Shown here: positions 30,901 through 41,536 of the stretch, in pieces
Numbering within the stretch: the stretch's first letter is position 1
Layout of the letters: every line of letters starts with the position of its first letter
NCBI GenBank assembly: GCA_964019425.1
Contig: OZ025806.1
Span: 305,374-369,373 of the forward strand
DNA length: 64,000 nt
Origin: Flectonema sp. DT1601
Taxonomy: Eukaryota; Euglenozoa; Diplonemea; Diplonemida; Diplonemidae
Direction: 5' to 3'
Notes under the pieces: model-generated
Seen by the model: only the letters and a program-made list of their open reading frames with translations
The model's database searches: none
What the model was told of the DNA's origin: nothing
Translations under genes and position numbers: made by a program

Positions 30901-33126
30901 AGAGCGGACAAATCCCCACCATTTCTTCAAAAAAGGTTTAATAATTTTGTCCATTTTTTTGGCAAAAGGGAGAGATAAGTCATGGATCATTAAACTCCAT
31001 GTTAACCTTGACAATAACAAGTGTTGGACAGACCAAGCCTTCTGAGACCCATATAGTGGCATGGCGTCGACTTTTTTTAAAAAATTCCTGGTAAAAGTGG
31101 TCAGGCGCTCTCGCAATTTCTGTTCTTTGGCGTTCGGCTCAAACCAACGCCCGAGGTATTTGAACTCTCCAGCTTCCTGGAGATTCGTAATCGGAACATT
31201 GTTAATCTTCAGGTCCGGGTTAGCTGGTTTCCCTTGTACAAAGCTGTGGGCAATGCATTTCTGGGGTTTCGCTTTCATACCACGAGACCAGGAAAGAAAC
31301 TGTTCGAGCGACTTGATTAGCAATTTTGCCCCCGCCTTTGATGACGTGGTAAGTTGTAAATCATCAGCAAAAGCTGCAACTAATAGTTGGAGGGATTTAT
31401 TGTTAAACTCGTAGGCTTCCTGTTGATGAACTGCTAAGGAAAAGAGCAGTAGTTGGAATACCAAATTAAAAAGGGTTGGGGAGGAAACGCAGCCTTGAAA
31501 GACACCAACTTCAAAAGGGATAGTGGGCGTCAGGCCTTCTCCAACTCTGATTTGGACGCGCATGGAGGAATAATACCTTTTATAGAAACCGATTATTCTT
31601 TCGTGAATTCCGAAATATTTTAAAGCAAAGAAAATTAATTGATGTTTGACTGAGCCGAAAGCATCTGCCAAATCCACCCAGACAATTGTTAGGTTTTTCC
31701 GGAGAGCTTTCACTTCTTTAAAAATCTCTGAGGTGATCGTGGCATGTTCGATACATCCAGAGACACCTTTCCTAAAGCCTTTTTGAAAATTAAATTTAGA
31801 AAGAGTGTGGTTTGCGACGGCTTCCTGAATAACCGTATTAAAAATTTTCCCGTCGCAGTTGCCCACAGCTATCGGTCTCGTTTTCGAGATGTCTTTCCCA
31901 TCGGAGTTGGGCTTTGGGAGCATTGTTACAAATGCTAAGCCCCAACTATCCGGATAGGCCTTGAGTTCGAAAATTCTCTTTAATACCTTGTAAAGTGCTT
32001 CCATAAAAGTTGGGACCTTTTTCCATACAACATAAGGTATGCAATTGGGACCAGGGGCACATTTGTTTTTTTTCTTTGATAAGAGAATACCAAACTGTTC
32101 GAAGCTCGGGAACTGGATATCATCCATTGTCTTGTAGTCAGACTTAGGTAAAAAAGAGGGATGGGTGAAATCAGTTTTTTTTTTTTCATTGTCACAATAG
32201 TTGTTTTTAAAATGTTCAATTATTTTTTCCTCTGGAATATCAAGGGAGGGGGGTTGAGGATCTTCTTTTTGGAGTTCTTCTTTTATGGCAGTAAACGGAT
32301 TTTGACGAAATTTATCTTGTAATTTTTTGAATAAATTTTTCTTTTCTAAATTCCGATACATTCGGAAAATCCTTTTCATTCTCGTTCTTGCCTCTTTCCA
32401 TTTGACAGCGTTCTCTATAGAAGGCCCAGATTTGCGGAGCTCCTGTCTTAGCTGTTTCATTTCCAGACGACATTCAAGTTTTTCTTGGTCGAGGATGACC
32501 TCTTCCCTTGATTTCTGTTTGCGGGGTAAATTCCGCTTTGTTTCTTCAAAGAAACCGCTACATATTTGATAAACCGTTTTGAGTAGTTTATCAAGTTGGT
32601 CGGCAGGTTTTGAAGAATTTTCTGTTTCGACGGTGAAAGTTTGAAGTTTTTCTGCAGCAGAAACGTCGATGTCCTTCCATTCAGTTCCAAAAGATCGGAA
32701 TTTGAGACGAGACGGGTGTAACGGGGTAAAAGTGGGTGTTGTAGAGTTATAAGGAACGAAAGCTGTTTGTGAAGTTTTAAAATCTACAGATTCTCCTACA
32801 AAGGGAGGTTCCAGGTCTGAATTATTCCCTGTGAGGGGAGACAGAGGTGTACCTTTACATGTACCGTTAACACAGTGTTTCGCTCTCGTAGCGATACTTT
32901 TGAAAAGCTTACCACATTCTGGACAAGGTAAGTGGTAACAATCTTTAACTTGGGAGTGGGTAGATGGGGGAAAACGTGACTTATAGTCCTTAAATTCCTT
33001 ACTAAACTTACAGTTACGTCTAAAATGCGCAACTGGACCTTTGAGGTATGTCTCAAAACATAAAGGACATTTGGCTACTAAAGTTTTATCCCCATCCAGA
33101 GCCGATCTCGAAATAGCCTCTTGCAA
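28000..33126 (-). CDS. RLE LINE polyprotein (copy 2)
   Basis: A 1,708-residue protein identical to that of copy 1 by reading. The nucleotide difference at 30,118 (CTC for CTT, leucine) is silent. All catalytic motifs (AFADD, RPD...ELT...KK, CCHC) are intact, so this copy looks coding-competent apart from the missing ATG discussed for the leader. Confidence 0.9.
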   Translation of the reverse strand: MQEAISRSALDGDKTLVAKCPLCFETYLKGPVAHFRRNCKFSKEFKDYKSRFPPSTHSQVKDCYHLPCPECGKLFKSIATRAKHCVNGTCKGTPLSPLTGNNSDLEPPFVGESVDFKTSQTAFVPYNSTTPTFTPLHPSRLKFRSFGTEWKDIDVSAAEKLQTFTVETENSSKPADQLDKLLKTVYQICSGFFEETKRNLPRKQKSREEVILDQEKLECRLEMKQLRQELRKSGPSIENAVKWKEARTRMKRIFRMYRNLEKKNLFKKLQDKFRQNPFTAIKEELQKEDPQPPSLDIPEEKIIEHFKNNYCDNEKKKTDFTHPSFLPKSDYKTMDDIQFPSFEQFGILLSKKKNKCAPGPNCIPYVVWKKVPTFMEALYKVLKRIFELKAYPDSWGLAFVTMLPKPNSDGKDISKTRPIAVGNCDGKIFNTVIQEAVANHTLSKFNFQKGFRKGVSGCIEHATITSEIFKEVKALRKNLTIVWVDLADAFGSVKHQLIFFALKYFGIHERIIGFYKRYYSSMRVQIRVGEGLTPTIPFEVGVFQGCVSSPTLFNLVFQLLLFSLAVHQQEAYEFNNKSLQLLVAAFADDLQLTTSSKAGAKLLIKSLEQFLSWSRGMKAKPQKCIAHSFVQGKPANPDLKINNVPITNLQEAGEFKYLGRWFEPNAKEQKLRERLTTFTRNFLKKVDAMPLYGSQKAWSVQHLLLSRLTWSLMIHDLSLPFAKKMDKIIKPFLKKWWGFVRSANTVILFTGSKNTVGLRHKRVETLYKQAQSIKLDILRSSQDSDMHGVYNVIMEKSSNWSKKFSASAEWERLIKFFSYRSLAKQSAGLGHRLRDLRTTRPDLLKRFEVEATDELLNSLNKLQVQGQWKEWSKCMINDFTWNKVLREGNPAYISFQLKAVTNTLPSQDNLKRWNITNVDQNCVLCGKVNPTLRHVLTGCPVSLTQGRFTWRHDSVLKRIVIFLEELIIKANKRKENLPPPSQTFLKTGENKPLERISKETGELSLANDWVILDDVGDNRLIVPLEVCHVSSSLRPDIFIYSFFAKRALILELTCPNEDRFETSHVLKEKKYLKLRDSIIANGFDCNIFTIEVGVRGNICMDQLNIWTRHIGSPLAPTKALFCECTRIARQCSYVLFQTRNLPTWHSRPLMRSIKEEPATASFIKDGKEIFPVEEVKIHKVTKLKTIEKLTIERSWLEKCFIWQTCYASALSILLIANGSSSPAPSVLLDEDELTGLSLSFSSISSISFQTPPPELMSTGSQTLPADFAIVIRTQSDMGSQTPLYKKKEGKLRLKLSLKCQILENELEQMKERIFYVLFLFYFNAMSASLEKDKQLLNGLPVEIKATNQDPSSLPPAPPVLIIEKDRKEYELLEGVIQRLTAERDESKTSLSALVRQYDLVEDYRKRELANLTQRADLSEMALFNYHQRFVLLSNELETKCNEERESKIRLFYTQQEVESLRAARPRMTHFSQQVSPRTPVLYESVAMMKIAKNYLSLFTTTSSLFTPLIKPLIPTLNYITPLCPLASIPPTMPQSEALDRTPTKILRQESHVISVKENTPIARQWSEGRIDLLENYCRAVDDSLETNEKAAELSEQLLDAQLRLSELNHQRCTTHAEQLEQSMMLTGLASDLNAQLALARSQIAALKFQLASWAEGLSPPDTEEHEENETPPRKSERSTLKKRTPPSRYRYNRRRCSADDVHGDSTPL

Positions 33127-33963
33127 AGCCTCGGGGGCTGGGTTGGCTGAGAGATGGTTGCCAGTATCTTTATGACACCGCCGGCCCGGTGTTTCTTTTT
33201 TTTTTTGTTGTGAAGTAGCAATAATAAAAAAAAAAAAAAATAGAAAAGAGAATGGCTCAGAAACAATATCGATGAGTTAAGATCTTTTTTTTTAAACTAT
33301 TCCTTTTTTTTTAATTTCGGGCAGCTAACCCTAGAGTTTTTTTTGGTAAATACTGTTTAAAGGAAAACGAGCTACGCTCTAAAACAGAAAAATCGGAGTA
33401 ACTACTTGTTTATAATATATATTTTGATAAATAATGTGGTTGGCAAATGAATGCCGAAGAGGCAACTTGAGAAAAGCAATTGGATGAGAAGAAACATTGG
33501 GTCTTATAAAGCAAAGTAGATAGAGGGGCCTAAAAAGACCGCAGAGTGGATAGCTCCACAAAAGGCTGAATTTCGATAAGTGGGAAGTAACGGACTGGGA
33601 GCTTTTGGCTCCTGCCCTATTCCCGACGTAAACTTTCTTTTTATTTTTTTTTTTTTTTTAACAGGCCCAAAGGGCGACAATGATGGTTGCTGACCAAGGA
33701 ATAATATTCAAATGAATTTTCGTTTCAAAGAAACGAACAGAATTAAGAGAGAGGTAGAGAAAAAAAAAAAAAAAAAAAAAAAGAAAGAATAGAAAAAAAA
33801 TATGAAGAGGAAATAATCAAACATGAAAAAAAAAAAAAAAAATAAAATATAAATAAAAAACGTTGTATGAAAAAGGAAAAAAAGAAAAAAAAAAGACCAG
33901 AAAAGGAAAGAGAAAATGAAAAGGTATAATATTATTGTGGGGATATGAGGATAGCAGGGAGAT

Positions 33964-34001
<38 letters not shown>

Positions 34002-34022
34002 TTATTATTTAAAAAAAGGAAA

Positions 34023-34254
34023 CAATCAGTTTAGCGTCTCGATCAGGACGGAAAATAGAAATTAATCGACATAGTCGATCGATAGAAAAAAAACAATGAT
34101 AACATTGTTTATTCCTTTTTTTTTTTTTTTTTTTTATTCTTTTTATTTATTTTTAAAGAAAAAACAATCAGTTTAGCGTCCTGACCAGGACGGAAAATTG
34201 AAAGTGATCCACATAGTCGATCGATAGAAAAAAGACAATGATAACATTGTTTAT

Positions 34255-34287
<33 letters not shown>

Positions 34288-34679
34288 CTTTTAATTATTT
34301 TAAAGAAAAAACAATCAGTTTAGCGTCTTGACCAGGACGGAAAATAGAAAGTGATCGACATAGTCGATCGATAAAAAACAATGATAACATTGTTTATTCC
34401 TTTTTTTTTTCTTTTTTTTTTATTCTTTTTATTTATTTTTAAAGAAAAAACAATCAGTTTAGCGTCCTGACCAGGACGGAAAATAGAAAGTAATCGACAT
34501 AGTCGATCGATAAAAAAAAAACAATGATAACATTGTTTATTCCTTTTTTTTTTCTTTTTTTTTATTCTTTTTATTTATTTTTAAAGAAAAAACAATCAGT
34601 TTAGCGTCCTGACCAGGACGGAAAATTGAAAGTGATCGACATAGTCGATCGATAAAAAAACAATGATAACATTGTTTAT

Positions 34680-34710
<31 letters not shown>

Positions 34711-35484
34711 CCTTTTAATTATTTTTTAAAGAAAAAACAATCAGTTTAGCGTCTTGACCAGGACGGAAAATAGAAAGTGATCGACATAGTCGATCGATAA
34801 AAAACAATGATAACATTGTTTATTCTTTTTTTTTTTTTTTTTTTTTTTTAATCCTTTTTATTATTTTAAAGAAAAAACAATCAGTTTAGCGTCTTGACCA
34901 GGACGGAAAATAGAAAGTGATCGACATAGTCGATCGATAAAAAAACAATGATAACATTGTTTATTCTTTTTTTTTTTTTTTTTTTAAATTCTTTTTATTT
35001 ATTTTTAAAGAAAAAAAACGGAAAATAAAAATTAGTCGACAAAGTCGAACGATAAAAAAAAACAATGATAACATTGTTTATTCTTTTTTTTTTTGTTTTT
35101 TTTTATATTCTTTTTTATTAATTTTGAAAAAAAAACAATCAGTTTAGCGTCTTGACCAGGACGGAAAATAGAAAGTAATCGACATAGTCGATCGATAAAA
35201 AAAACAATGATAACATTGTTTACTCTTTTTTTTTTTTTTTTTTAAATTCTTTTTATTTTAAAAAGAAAAAAAACGGAAAATAGAAATTAGTCAACAAAGT
35301 CGAACGATAAAAAAAAAAACAATGATAACATTGTTTATTCTTTTTTTTTTATTTTTTTTTTTATATTCTTTTTTATTAATTTTGAAAAAAAAAACAATCA
35401 GTTTAGCGTCTTGACCAGGACGGAAAATAGAAAGTGATCGACATAGTCGATCGATAAAAAAAAAACAATGATAACATTGTTTAT

Positions 35485-35521
<37 letters not shown>

Positions 35522-36562
35522 CTTTTTTTTTTTTTAAAGAAAAAACAATCAGTTTAGCGTCTTGACCAGGACGGAAAATAGAAAGTAATCGACATAGTCG
35601 ATCGATAAAAAAAACAATGATAACATTGTTTATTCTTTTTTTTTTTTTTTTTAAATCTTTTTATTTATTTTTTAAAAAGAAAAAAAAAAAACGGAAAATA
35701 GAAATTAGTCAACAACGTCGAACGATAAAAAAAAAAACAATGATAACATTGTTTATTCTTTTTTTTTTTATTTTTTTTTGTATTCTTTTTTATTAATTTT
35801 GAAAAAAAAACAATCAGTTTTGCGTCTTGACCAGGACGGAAAATAGAAAGTGATCGACATAGTCGATCGATAAAAAAACAATGATAACATTGTTTATTCT
35901 TTTTTTTTTTTTTTTTTTTTTTAAATCCTTTTTATTATTTTTAAAGAAAAAACAATCAGTTTAGCGTCTTGACCAGGACGAAAAATAGAAAGTGATCGAC
36001 ATAGTCGATCGATAAAAAAACAATGATAACATTGTTTATTCTTTTTTTTTTTTTTCTTCTTTTTTTTAAATCCTTCTTTTTATTTTTTAAAGAAAAAACA
36101 ATCAGTTTAGCGTCTTGACCAGGACGGAAAATAGAAAGTAATCGACATAGTCGATCGATAAAATAAAAACAATGATAACATTGTTTATTCCTTTTTTTTT
36201 TTTTTTTATTCTTTTTATTTATTTTTAAAGAAAAAAACGGAAAATAGAAAGTAATCGACATAGTCGATCGATAAAAAAACAATGATAACATTGTTTATTC
36301 TTTTTTTTTTTTTTTTTTTTTTAAATTCTTTTTATTTATTTTTTAAGAAAAAAACGGAGAATAGAAATTAGTCGACAAAGTCGAACGATAAAAAAACAAT
36401 GATAACATTGTTTATTCTTTTTTTTATTTTTTTTTTTATATTCTTTTTTATTAATTTTGAAAAAAAAAAAAAAACAATCAGTTTAGCGTCTTGACCAGGA
36501 CGGAAAATAGAAAGTAATCGACATAGTCGATCGATAAAAATACAATGATAACATTGTTTAAT
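34023..36562 (-). repeat. hairpin satellite (copy 3)
   Basis: Same array as in copies 1 and 2, offset by 10,351 from copy 2. The GGTATCTC boxes (36,807-36,901) and 212-bp repeats (about 37,231-37,852) follow it. Confidence 0.85.
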
Positions 36563-38350
36563 CTTTTATAATTTTTTATTTTTTTTTTTGTTTTAAAAAA
36601 AAAAAAAAAAAACAAGCGGAATTGATCATAATGGGTGGTAGGGGTTGTTATAACTTCGTTTGAAAATTCTTCTTTTTTGATTTCTTTTTTTTTTTCTTTT
36701 TACAGGAGTTAAGATCACTTTCAGGAGACAACACATTAACAAGAGCAGCAAGCAGAGTTGACACTATCAATTCAAATTTGAAATACCGGGAATTAATTTA
36801 CAAGGAGGTATCTCAAGTGACTTGGTATCTCTAGCGTGTCGGTATCTCTGGAGTGCTGGTATCTCGTATGTGCGTTGGTATCTCATGAGTGATGGTATCT
36901 CTTGTGCATTAGAGAAACGAAAAAGAATGTCATGACCATGACGGAAGAATTGAGGAATTGAGTTAACATGTTCAATTTAACTTATTTAAACTTTTTTTTT
37001 TTTTTTAACAGACCGTAACTATTTGAAAATAAAATGTAGATGGGAAACAGTGAAAAGTAAAATGGATGATAAAATTAAATGAGAAATATGACATAACAGA
37101 CCAGATAGAGAGTATTAAAAGGAAATTGAAAAGGAAAAGAGAAACTAGGTTAACACTTATTTAAAATTAAGACCGGTTAGTCAGTTTAAGGTCTTGACTA
37201 GGACCAACAAAAAAGAAAGAAAAAAAAATTTAACGATCAAGCTGAGCTGATCTTGTTTTTATTACAAATAGGGGAGCGGGAGGGATGGAAGGAATAGAGG
37301 AAAAAAAAAAGAAAAGGTTGATCAATTGGATCTGATCGTCGAGAAGAGGAAATTTTTTTAAAGGTTGATCGGTATAGCCGATCGTTGAGAAAAATAAACA
37401 GATATAAATACAATCAGTTTAAATTAAAAAAAGAAAAAAAGATTAACGATCAAGCTGAGCTGATCTTGTTTTTATTACAAATAGGGGAGCGGGAGGGATG
37501 GAAGGAATAGAGGAAAAAAAAAGAAAAGGTTGATCAATTGGATCTGATCGTCGAGAAGAAGAAATTATTTTAAAGGTTGATCGGTATAGCCGATCGTCGA
37601 GAAAAATAAACAGATATAAATACAATCAGTTTAAATTAAAAAAAGAAAAAAAGATTAACGATCAAGCTGAGCTGATCTTGTTTTTATTTAAAATTAGGGG
37701 AGCGGGAGGGATGGAAGGAATAAAGGAAAAAAAAAAAAAAAAAAGGTCGATCAATTGGATCTGATCGTCGAGAAGAAGAAAACAATTATTTATAAAAAAA
37801 AAATGGTCGGTATAGCCGATCGTTGAGAAAAGAACAGATATAAATACAATCGGTTTTGGTGATCGACGAGTGGAGCGATCACTTGACAAGAAGGAAAAAG
37901 AAAGGACCGATTAATTGGGGCTTTGATTGTATTCCCAAGGCATGTTTTTTTTTTTTTTTTTTTTATTATTCATTTACATTATTATTTTTTTTTTTTTTTT
38001 TTAAATTAATAATCACATTTTGTTCAAAAATATTTCATATTAGAGTAAAAGAAAAAGAAAAAAAGAAATAAGAGAAAAAAAAAAAAAAAAAAAACCATTG
38101 CTGGCCCCCTCACCACTCATAGAGGATGAGGAGGCCAGTAAGGCGTCACTCAAATCTATGCCAAGCCTTGGGAACTTGGATTGGGGTTTAGACCATTTAT
38201 AATTAACAATTAACAATTAACCTGATTAACGTTATGATCTGACGGACATAAACATATCGATAAAATAATACAAACAAAAACGAACAATAAATAATAAATA
38301 AGCTAAAAAACTAACTAAACAAAGTGATGTGAAAGTAAGGAAAAAGAGAA

Positions 38351-39505
38351 TTACAAGGGGGTGGAGTCACCGTGAACGTCATCAGCAGAACATCTCCTTC
38401 GATTGTAACGATATCTTGATGGAGGGGTTCGTTTTTTCAGAGTTGAACGCTCAGACTTTCTCGGCGGAGTTTCATTTTCCTCATGTTCTTCTGTGTCTGG
38501 CGGACTCAAACCTTCTGCCCATGAAGCTAATTGGAACTTCAGGGCCGCAATTTGAGACCGTGCCAAGGCGAGTTGAGCATTTAAATCGCTCGCCAGTCCC
38601 GTTAACATCATGGATTGCTCAAGCTGCTCTGCGTGAGTTGTACACCGTTGGTGATTCAGCTCCGAGAGGCGAAGTTGGGCATCCAGAAGTTGTTCTGAGA
38701 GCTCTGCCGCTTTCTCGTTTGTTTCGAGAGAGTCATCTACTGCTCGACAGTAGTTCTCGAGTAAGTCAATCCTACCCTCGGACCATTGTCTCGCAATAGG
38801 TGTATTCTCTTTAACGGAGATAACGTGACTCTCTTGTCGTAAAATCTTGGTCGGCGTGCGGTCGAGAGCTTCACTCTGCGGCATTGTCGGAGGAATTGAG
38901 GCTAGAGGACAAAGAGGGGTGATATAATTAAGGGTAGGGATAAGGGGTTTAATAAGAGGAGTAAAAAGACTACTCGTAGTTGTAAAGAGCGAGAGGTAGT
39001 TCTTTGCTATCTTCATCATAGCAACAGATTCATACAGAACGGGGGTTCGGGGGGAAACTTGTTGACTAAAGTGGGTCATACGGGGACGCGCGGCACGCAA
39101 ACTCTCGACCTCCTGTTGAGTATAGAAAAGTCTTATTTTACTTTCTCTTTCCTCATTACATTTGGTCTCCAATTCGTTCGACAGAAGAACAAACCTTTGA
39201 TGGTAATTAAAGAGCGCCATTTCCGATAGGTCTGCTCTCTGAGTCAGATTTGCGAGCTCACGTTTCCTGTAATCTTCCACTAAGTCATATTGTCGAACTA
39301 GTGCAGAAAGAGAAGTCTTCGATTCATCGCGTTCTGCTGTTAACCGTTGAATTACTCCTTCCAGAAGTTCATATTCTTTTCTATCTTTTTCAATAATTAA
39401 AACAGGGGGCGCAGGAGGAAGTGAGGATGGATCCTGGTTGGTAGCTTTGATCTCAACAGGTAATCCATTTAGTAACTGCTTGTCTTTCTCGAGGGAGGCT
39501 GACAT
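38351..39505 (-). CDS. coiled-coil C-terminal module of the LINE protein, left by truncation
   Basis: A 384-residue frame starting with a true ATG (MSASLEKDKQLL) and identical to residues 1325-1708 of the full protein. It comprises two long heptad-rich helical regions (about residues 45-140 and 235-330) separated by a proline/serine-rich linker, then an arginine/lysine-rich tail. Without the RT part it cannot drive retrotransposition. It could be expressed as a stand-alone coiled-coil protein if transcribed. I recognise no family. Confidence 0.7.
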   Translation of the reverse strand: MSASLEKDKQLLNGLPVEIKATNQDPSSLPPAPPVLIIEKDRKEYELLEGVIQRLTAERDESKTSLSALVRQYDLVEDYRKRELANLTQRADLSEMALFNYHQRFVLLSNELETKCNEERESKIRLFYTQQEVESLRAARPRMTHFSQQVSPRTPVLYESVAMMKIAKNYLSLFTTTSSLFTPLIKPLIPTLNYITPLCPLASIPPTMPQSEALDRTPTKILRQESHVISVKENTPIARQWSEGRIDLLENYCRAVDDSLETNEKAAELSEQLLDAQLRLSELNHQRCTTHAEQLEQSMMLTGLASDLNAQLALARSQIAALKFQLASWAEGLSPPDTEEHEENETPPRKSERSTLKKRTPPSRYRYNRRRCSADDVHGDSTPL

Positions 39506-39508
39506 CGC

Positions 39509-39860
39509 TCATCACTTTTTATATTTTAAGAAAATGGTTAACAGGAATTTATGAAGACTTTTGGATAGATCAACTATGTGTTCCCATCTTTTTTAGGAGA
39601 TCTGTAGAAAAAAATAAATCTTTCAGAAAATATTATAAAGGAAAGATTTTTTCTGAAGAATTTTTTTTTAACTACCTACTAAATTGGCAACCATACACTT
39701 AAATTTCAAAACCATACTAAAAAAGAATTTTCATCACATTTTATACTTTAAGAAAATGGTTACCCATCTTTTTTAGACCTGCTCGGGCACAAAAGTCCAG
39801 CATTTTTCCTTAGGCAAAAATAAATCTTACTTACTTCCTACTGAAGAAAATTGGCAGCTT
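39509..39860. other. AT-rich stretch, no gene seen
   Basis: Contains two loosely similar ATCACTTTTTATATTTTAAG / ATCACATTTTATACTTTAAG segments, each followed by AAAATGGTTA. Otherwise unassigned. It flanks the truncated LINE end. Confidence 0.3.
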
Positions 39861-40110
39861 AAATTTGTTTGCAGGAAAAAAGTAAGCAGCTAAAATTTGC
39901 TTGCGGGAAGAGAATCAGCAGCCAAAATTTGCTTGCGGGAAGAAAATAAGCAGCTAAAATTTGCTTGCGGGAAGAGAATCAGCAGCCAAAATTTGCTTGC
40001 GGGAAGAAAATAAGCAGCTAAAATTTGCCTGCAAGAAAAAAATAAGCAGCTAAAATTTGCTTGCGGGAAGAAAATAAGCAGCTAAGATTTGCTTGCGTTT
40101 TGTCACTTAA
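39861..40110 (+). repeat. minisatellite, ~32-bp unit (block 1)
   Basis: Tandem variants of AAAATTTGCTTGCGGGAAG plus A(A/G)AAT(A/C)AGCAGCT. About seven or eight units with small substitutions (CCTGCAAGAAA versus CTTGCGGGAAG). Confidence 0.8.
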
Positions 40111-40241
40111 TTTAAATATAAGTTTTCTTGTGATGAAGACAGGGGTGTGAGAACTGATAAAGGGATAGAAATATTTGATATCGTCAGAAAACTAATAGAG
40201 ACATTGACCTATATAAATAAATAAAGGAACGGCGATTATGT

Positions 40242-40314
40242 GGCTACATAGCTCAATTGATAGAACGCCGGTCTGAAAGAATGGCGGTCGAGGGTTCAAA
40301 ACCCGCTGACGGCG
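40242..40314 (+). tRNA. degenerate tRNA-Phe-like sequence (GAA)
   Basis: A 73-base unit with T8-A9, a GCTC...GAAC D arm (one mismatch), an anticodon arm CCGGT-CTGAAAG-AATGG with a GAA anticodon and one mismatch, and a T arm GAGGG-TTCAAAA-CCCGC with one mismatch. An acceptor stem in which three of seven pairs fail follows, and then TTTTTT, which resembles a Pol III terminator. Loop and spacing geometry are right for tRNA-Phe, but the acceptor damage argues for a pseudogene. It is embedded between two minisatellite blocks. Confidence 0.5.
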
Positions 40315-40367
40315 GTTTTTTGTTTGGTGCTCAGTTTCGGTGGCAAATTACCTAAATGGAATTTTGA

Positions 40368-40555
40368 GAATCAGCAGCTAAAATTTGCTTGCGGGAAGAT
40401 AATTAGCAGCTAAAGTTTGCCTGCAAGAAAAAAATAAGCAGCTAAAATTTGCTTGCGGGAAGAGAATCAGCAGCTAAAATTTGCTTGCAAGAAGAAAATT
40501 AGCAGCTAAAATTTGCCTGCAAGAAGAAAATTAGCAGCCAAAATTTGCTCAGGGG
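40368..40555 (+). repeat. minisatellite, ~32-bp unit (block 2)
   Basis: Same unit as 39,861-40,110, resuming after the tRNA-like sequence. The join reads GGCAAATTACCTAAATGGAATTTTGAG. The AAATTACCTAAATGGAATTT word also occurs at 3,767, inside the tyrosine-recombinase element's 3' region. Confidence 0.75.
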
Positions 40556-40683
40556 TGCTACATAGGCATTGATTGCAGAAAGGTGGCAAAAATGAAAGGA
40601 ATTATTTATTAAAACCCAAATTGTCTAAACCATAACAAAAAGACAGCTTGGCACCAAGACTCTAAAACCTATTCTCCTCAGGG

Positions 40684-40950
40684 ATTTGTGAAGCCTTTTC
40701 GAGATCGATAGGCCAAGGGATAACCATAAAAAAGGTGTAACCATGATTTCTTGGAGGTGAGTGGCACAAAAAGCAGTAAAAAAAAAAAAAAAAAAATCCC
40801 GTGACAAAGGCAAATAACTGCAAAAGCAGCAATTCTCTTTCCGCAAACGCCCCCGTGGGTCATCAGGTCATTTGGTAGTGCCAACCTGCAACAGGTTAAC
40901 ATGCAACACTCTACCTTTCTTCCCGTAATGCGTGGCACCATTCAACACTT
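40684..40950 (+). repeat. duplicated ~260-bp block (left copy)
   Basis: Runs from GTGAAGCCTTTTCGAGATCG through an A homopolymer of about 18 to CCCGTAATGCGTGGCACCA. It is a diverged direct duplicate of 41,537-41,773. No gene. Confidence 0.65.
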
Positions 40951-40969
40951 ACGTAGCACTTACCACCAG

Positions 40970-41480
40970 GCCTGCTTGCGGGAAGAAACAGAAGCCTCAT
41001 TCCCAGTACGGAAGTAGCTAGGCCTGGCCAGCTTACATAGCACTTCTGGGCGACCTAATATTATTCCTGTAATGCGTGACACTATCACGTAGCACTTAGC
41101 ACCAGGCCTGCCAGCAGGAAGAAACAGAAGCCTCATCCCCAGTGCGGAAGTAGCTAGGCCTGGCCAGCTTACATAGCACTTCTGAGCAACCTAATATTAT
41201 TCCTGTAATGCGTGACACTATTAATGCGTGACACTATCACGTAGCACTTAGCACCAGGCCTGCCAGCAGGAAGAAACAGAAGCCTCATCCCCAGTGCGGA
41301 AGTAGCTAGGCCTGGCCAGCTTACATAGCACTTCTGAGCAACCTAATATTATTCCTGTAATGCGTGACACTATTAATGCGTGACACTATTACGTAGCACT
41401 TAGCACCAGGCCTGCTAGCAGGAAGAAACAGAAGCCTCATTCCCAGTACGGAAGTAGCTAGGCCTGGCCAGCTTACAGTG
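40970..41480 (+). repeat. tandem ~130-150-bp repeats
   Basis: Three full units and a partial fourth, starting near 40,970, 41,100, 41,252 and 41,405. Each has CCAGGCCTGC, GAAACAGAAGCCTCAT, AGCTAGGCCTGGCCAGCTTA and GTAATGCGTGACACTAT. Later units carry an extra TTAATGCGTGACACTA. AGGCCT/AGGCCTGGCC words make the repeat self-complementary. Confidence 0.75.
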
Positions 41481-41536
41481 CTGCGTAAGTTTTGGCTGGC
41501 AAACAACTGCAAAACTTTTTTCTCCACACAGAAATT

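Larger units (their letters stand above)
23220..33570 (-). mobile_element. RLE-type LINE, tandem copy 2 (full length)
   Basis: Repeats copy 1 base for base wherever I compared, including homopolymer lengths. The unit length is 10,351. Differences found are a single A/G substitution (19,767 versus 30,118, a synonymous Leu codon change) and one homopolymer base between 12,871 and 15,254. The same terminal block abuts the 5' leader of copy 1 directly, with no intervening target DNA. Confidence 0.85.
33571..39508 (-). mobile_element. RLE-type LINE, tandem copy 3 (5'-truncated)
   Basis: Identical to copies 1 and 2 from the terminal block through the 3' repeats and the last 384 codons. It then stops at 39,508, four bases before the ATG of that C-terminal segment on the minus strand, and continues into unrelated AT-rich sequence (TCATCACTTTTT...). 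Loss of the 5' part with an intact 3' end is the usual mark of incomplete target-primed reverse transcription. It is the most 5' member of the array. Confidence 0.8.
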
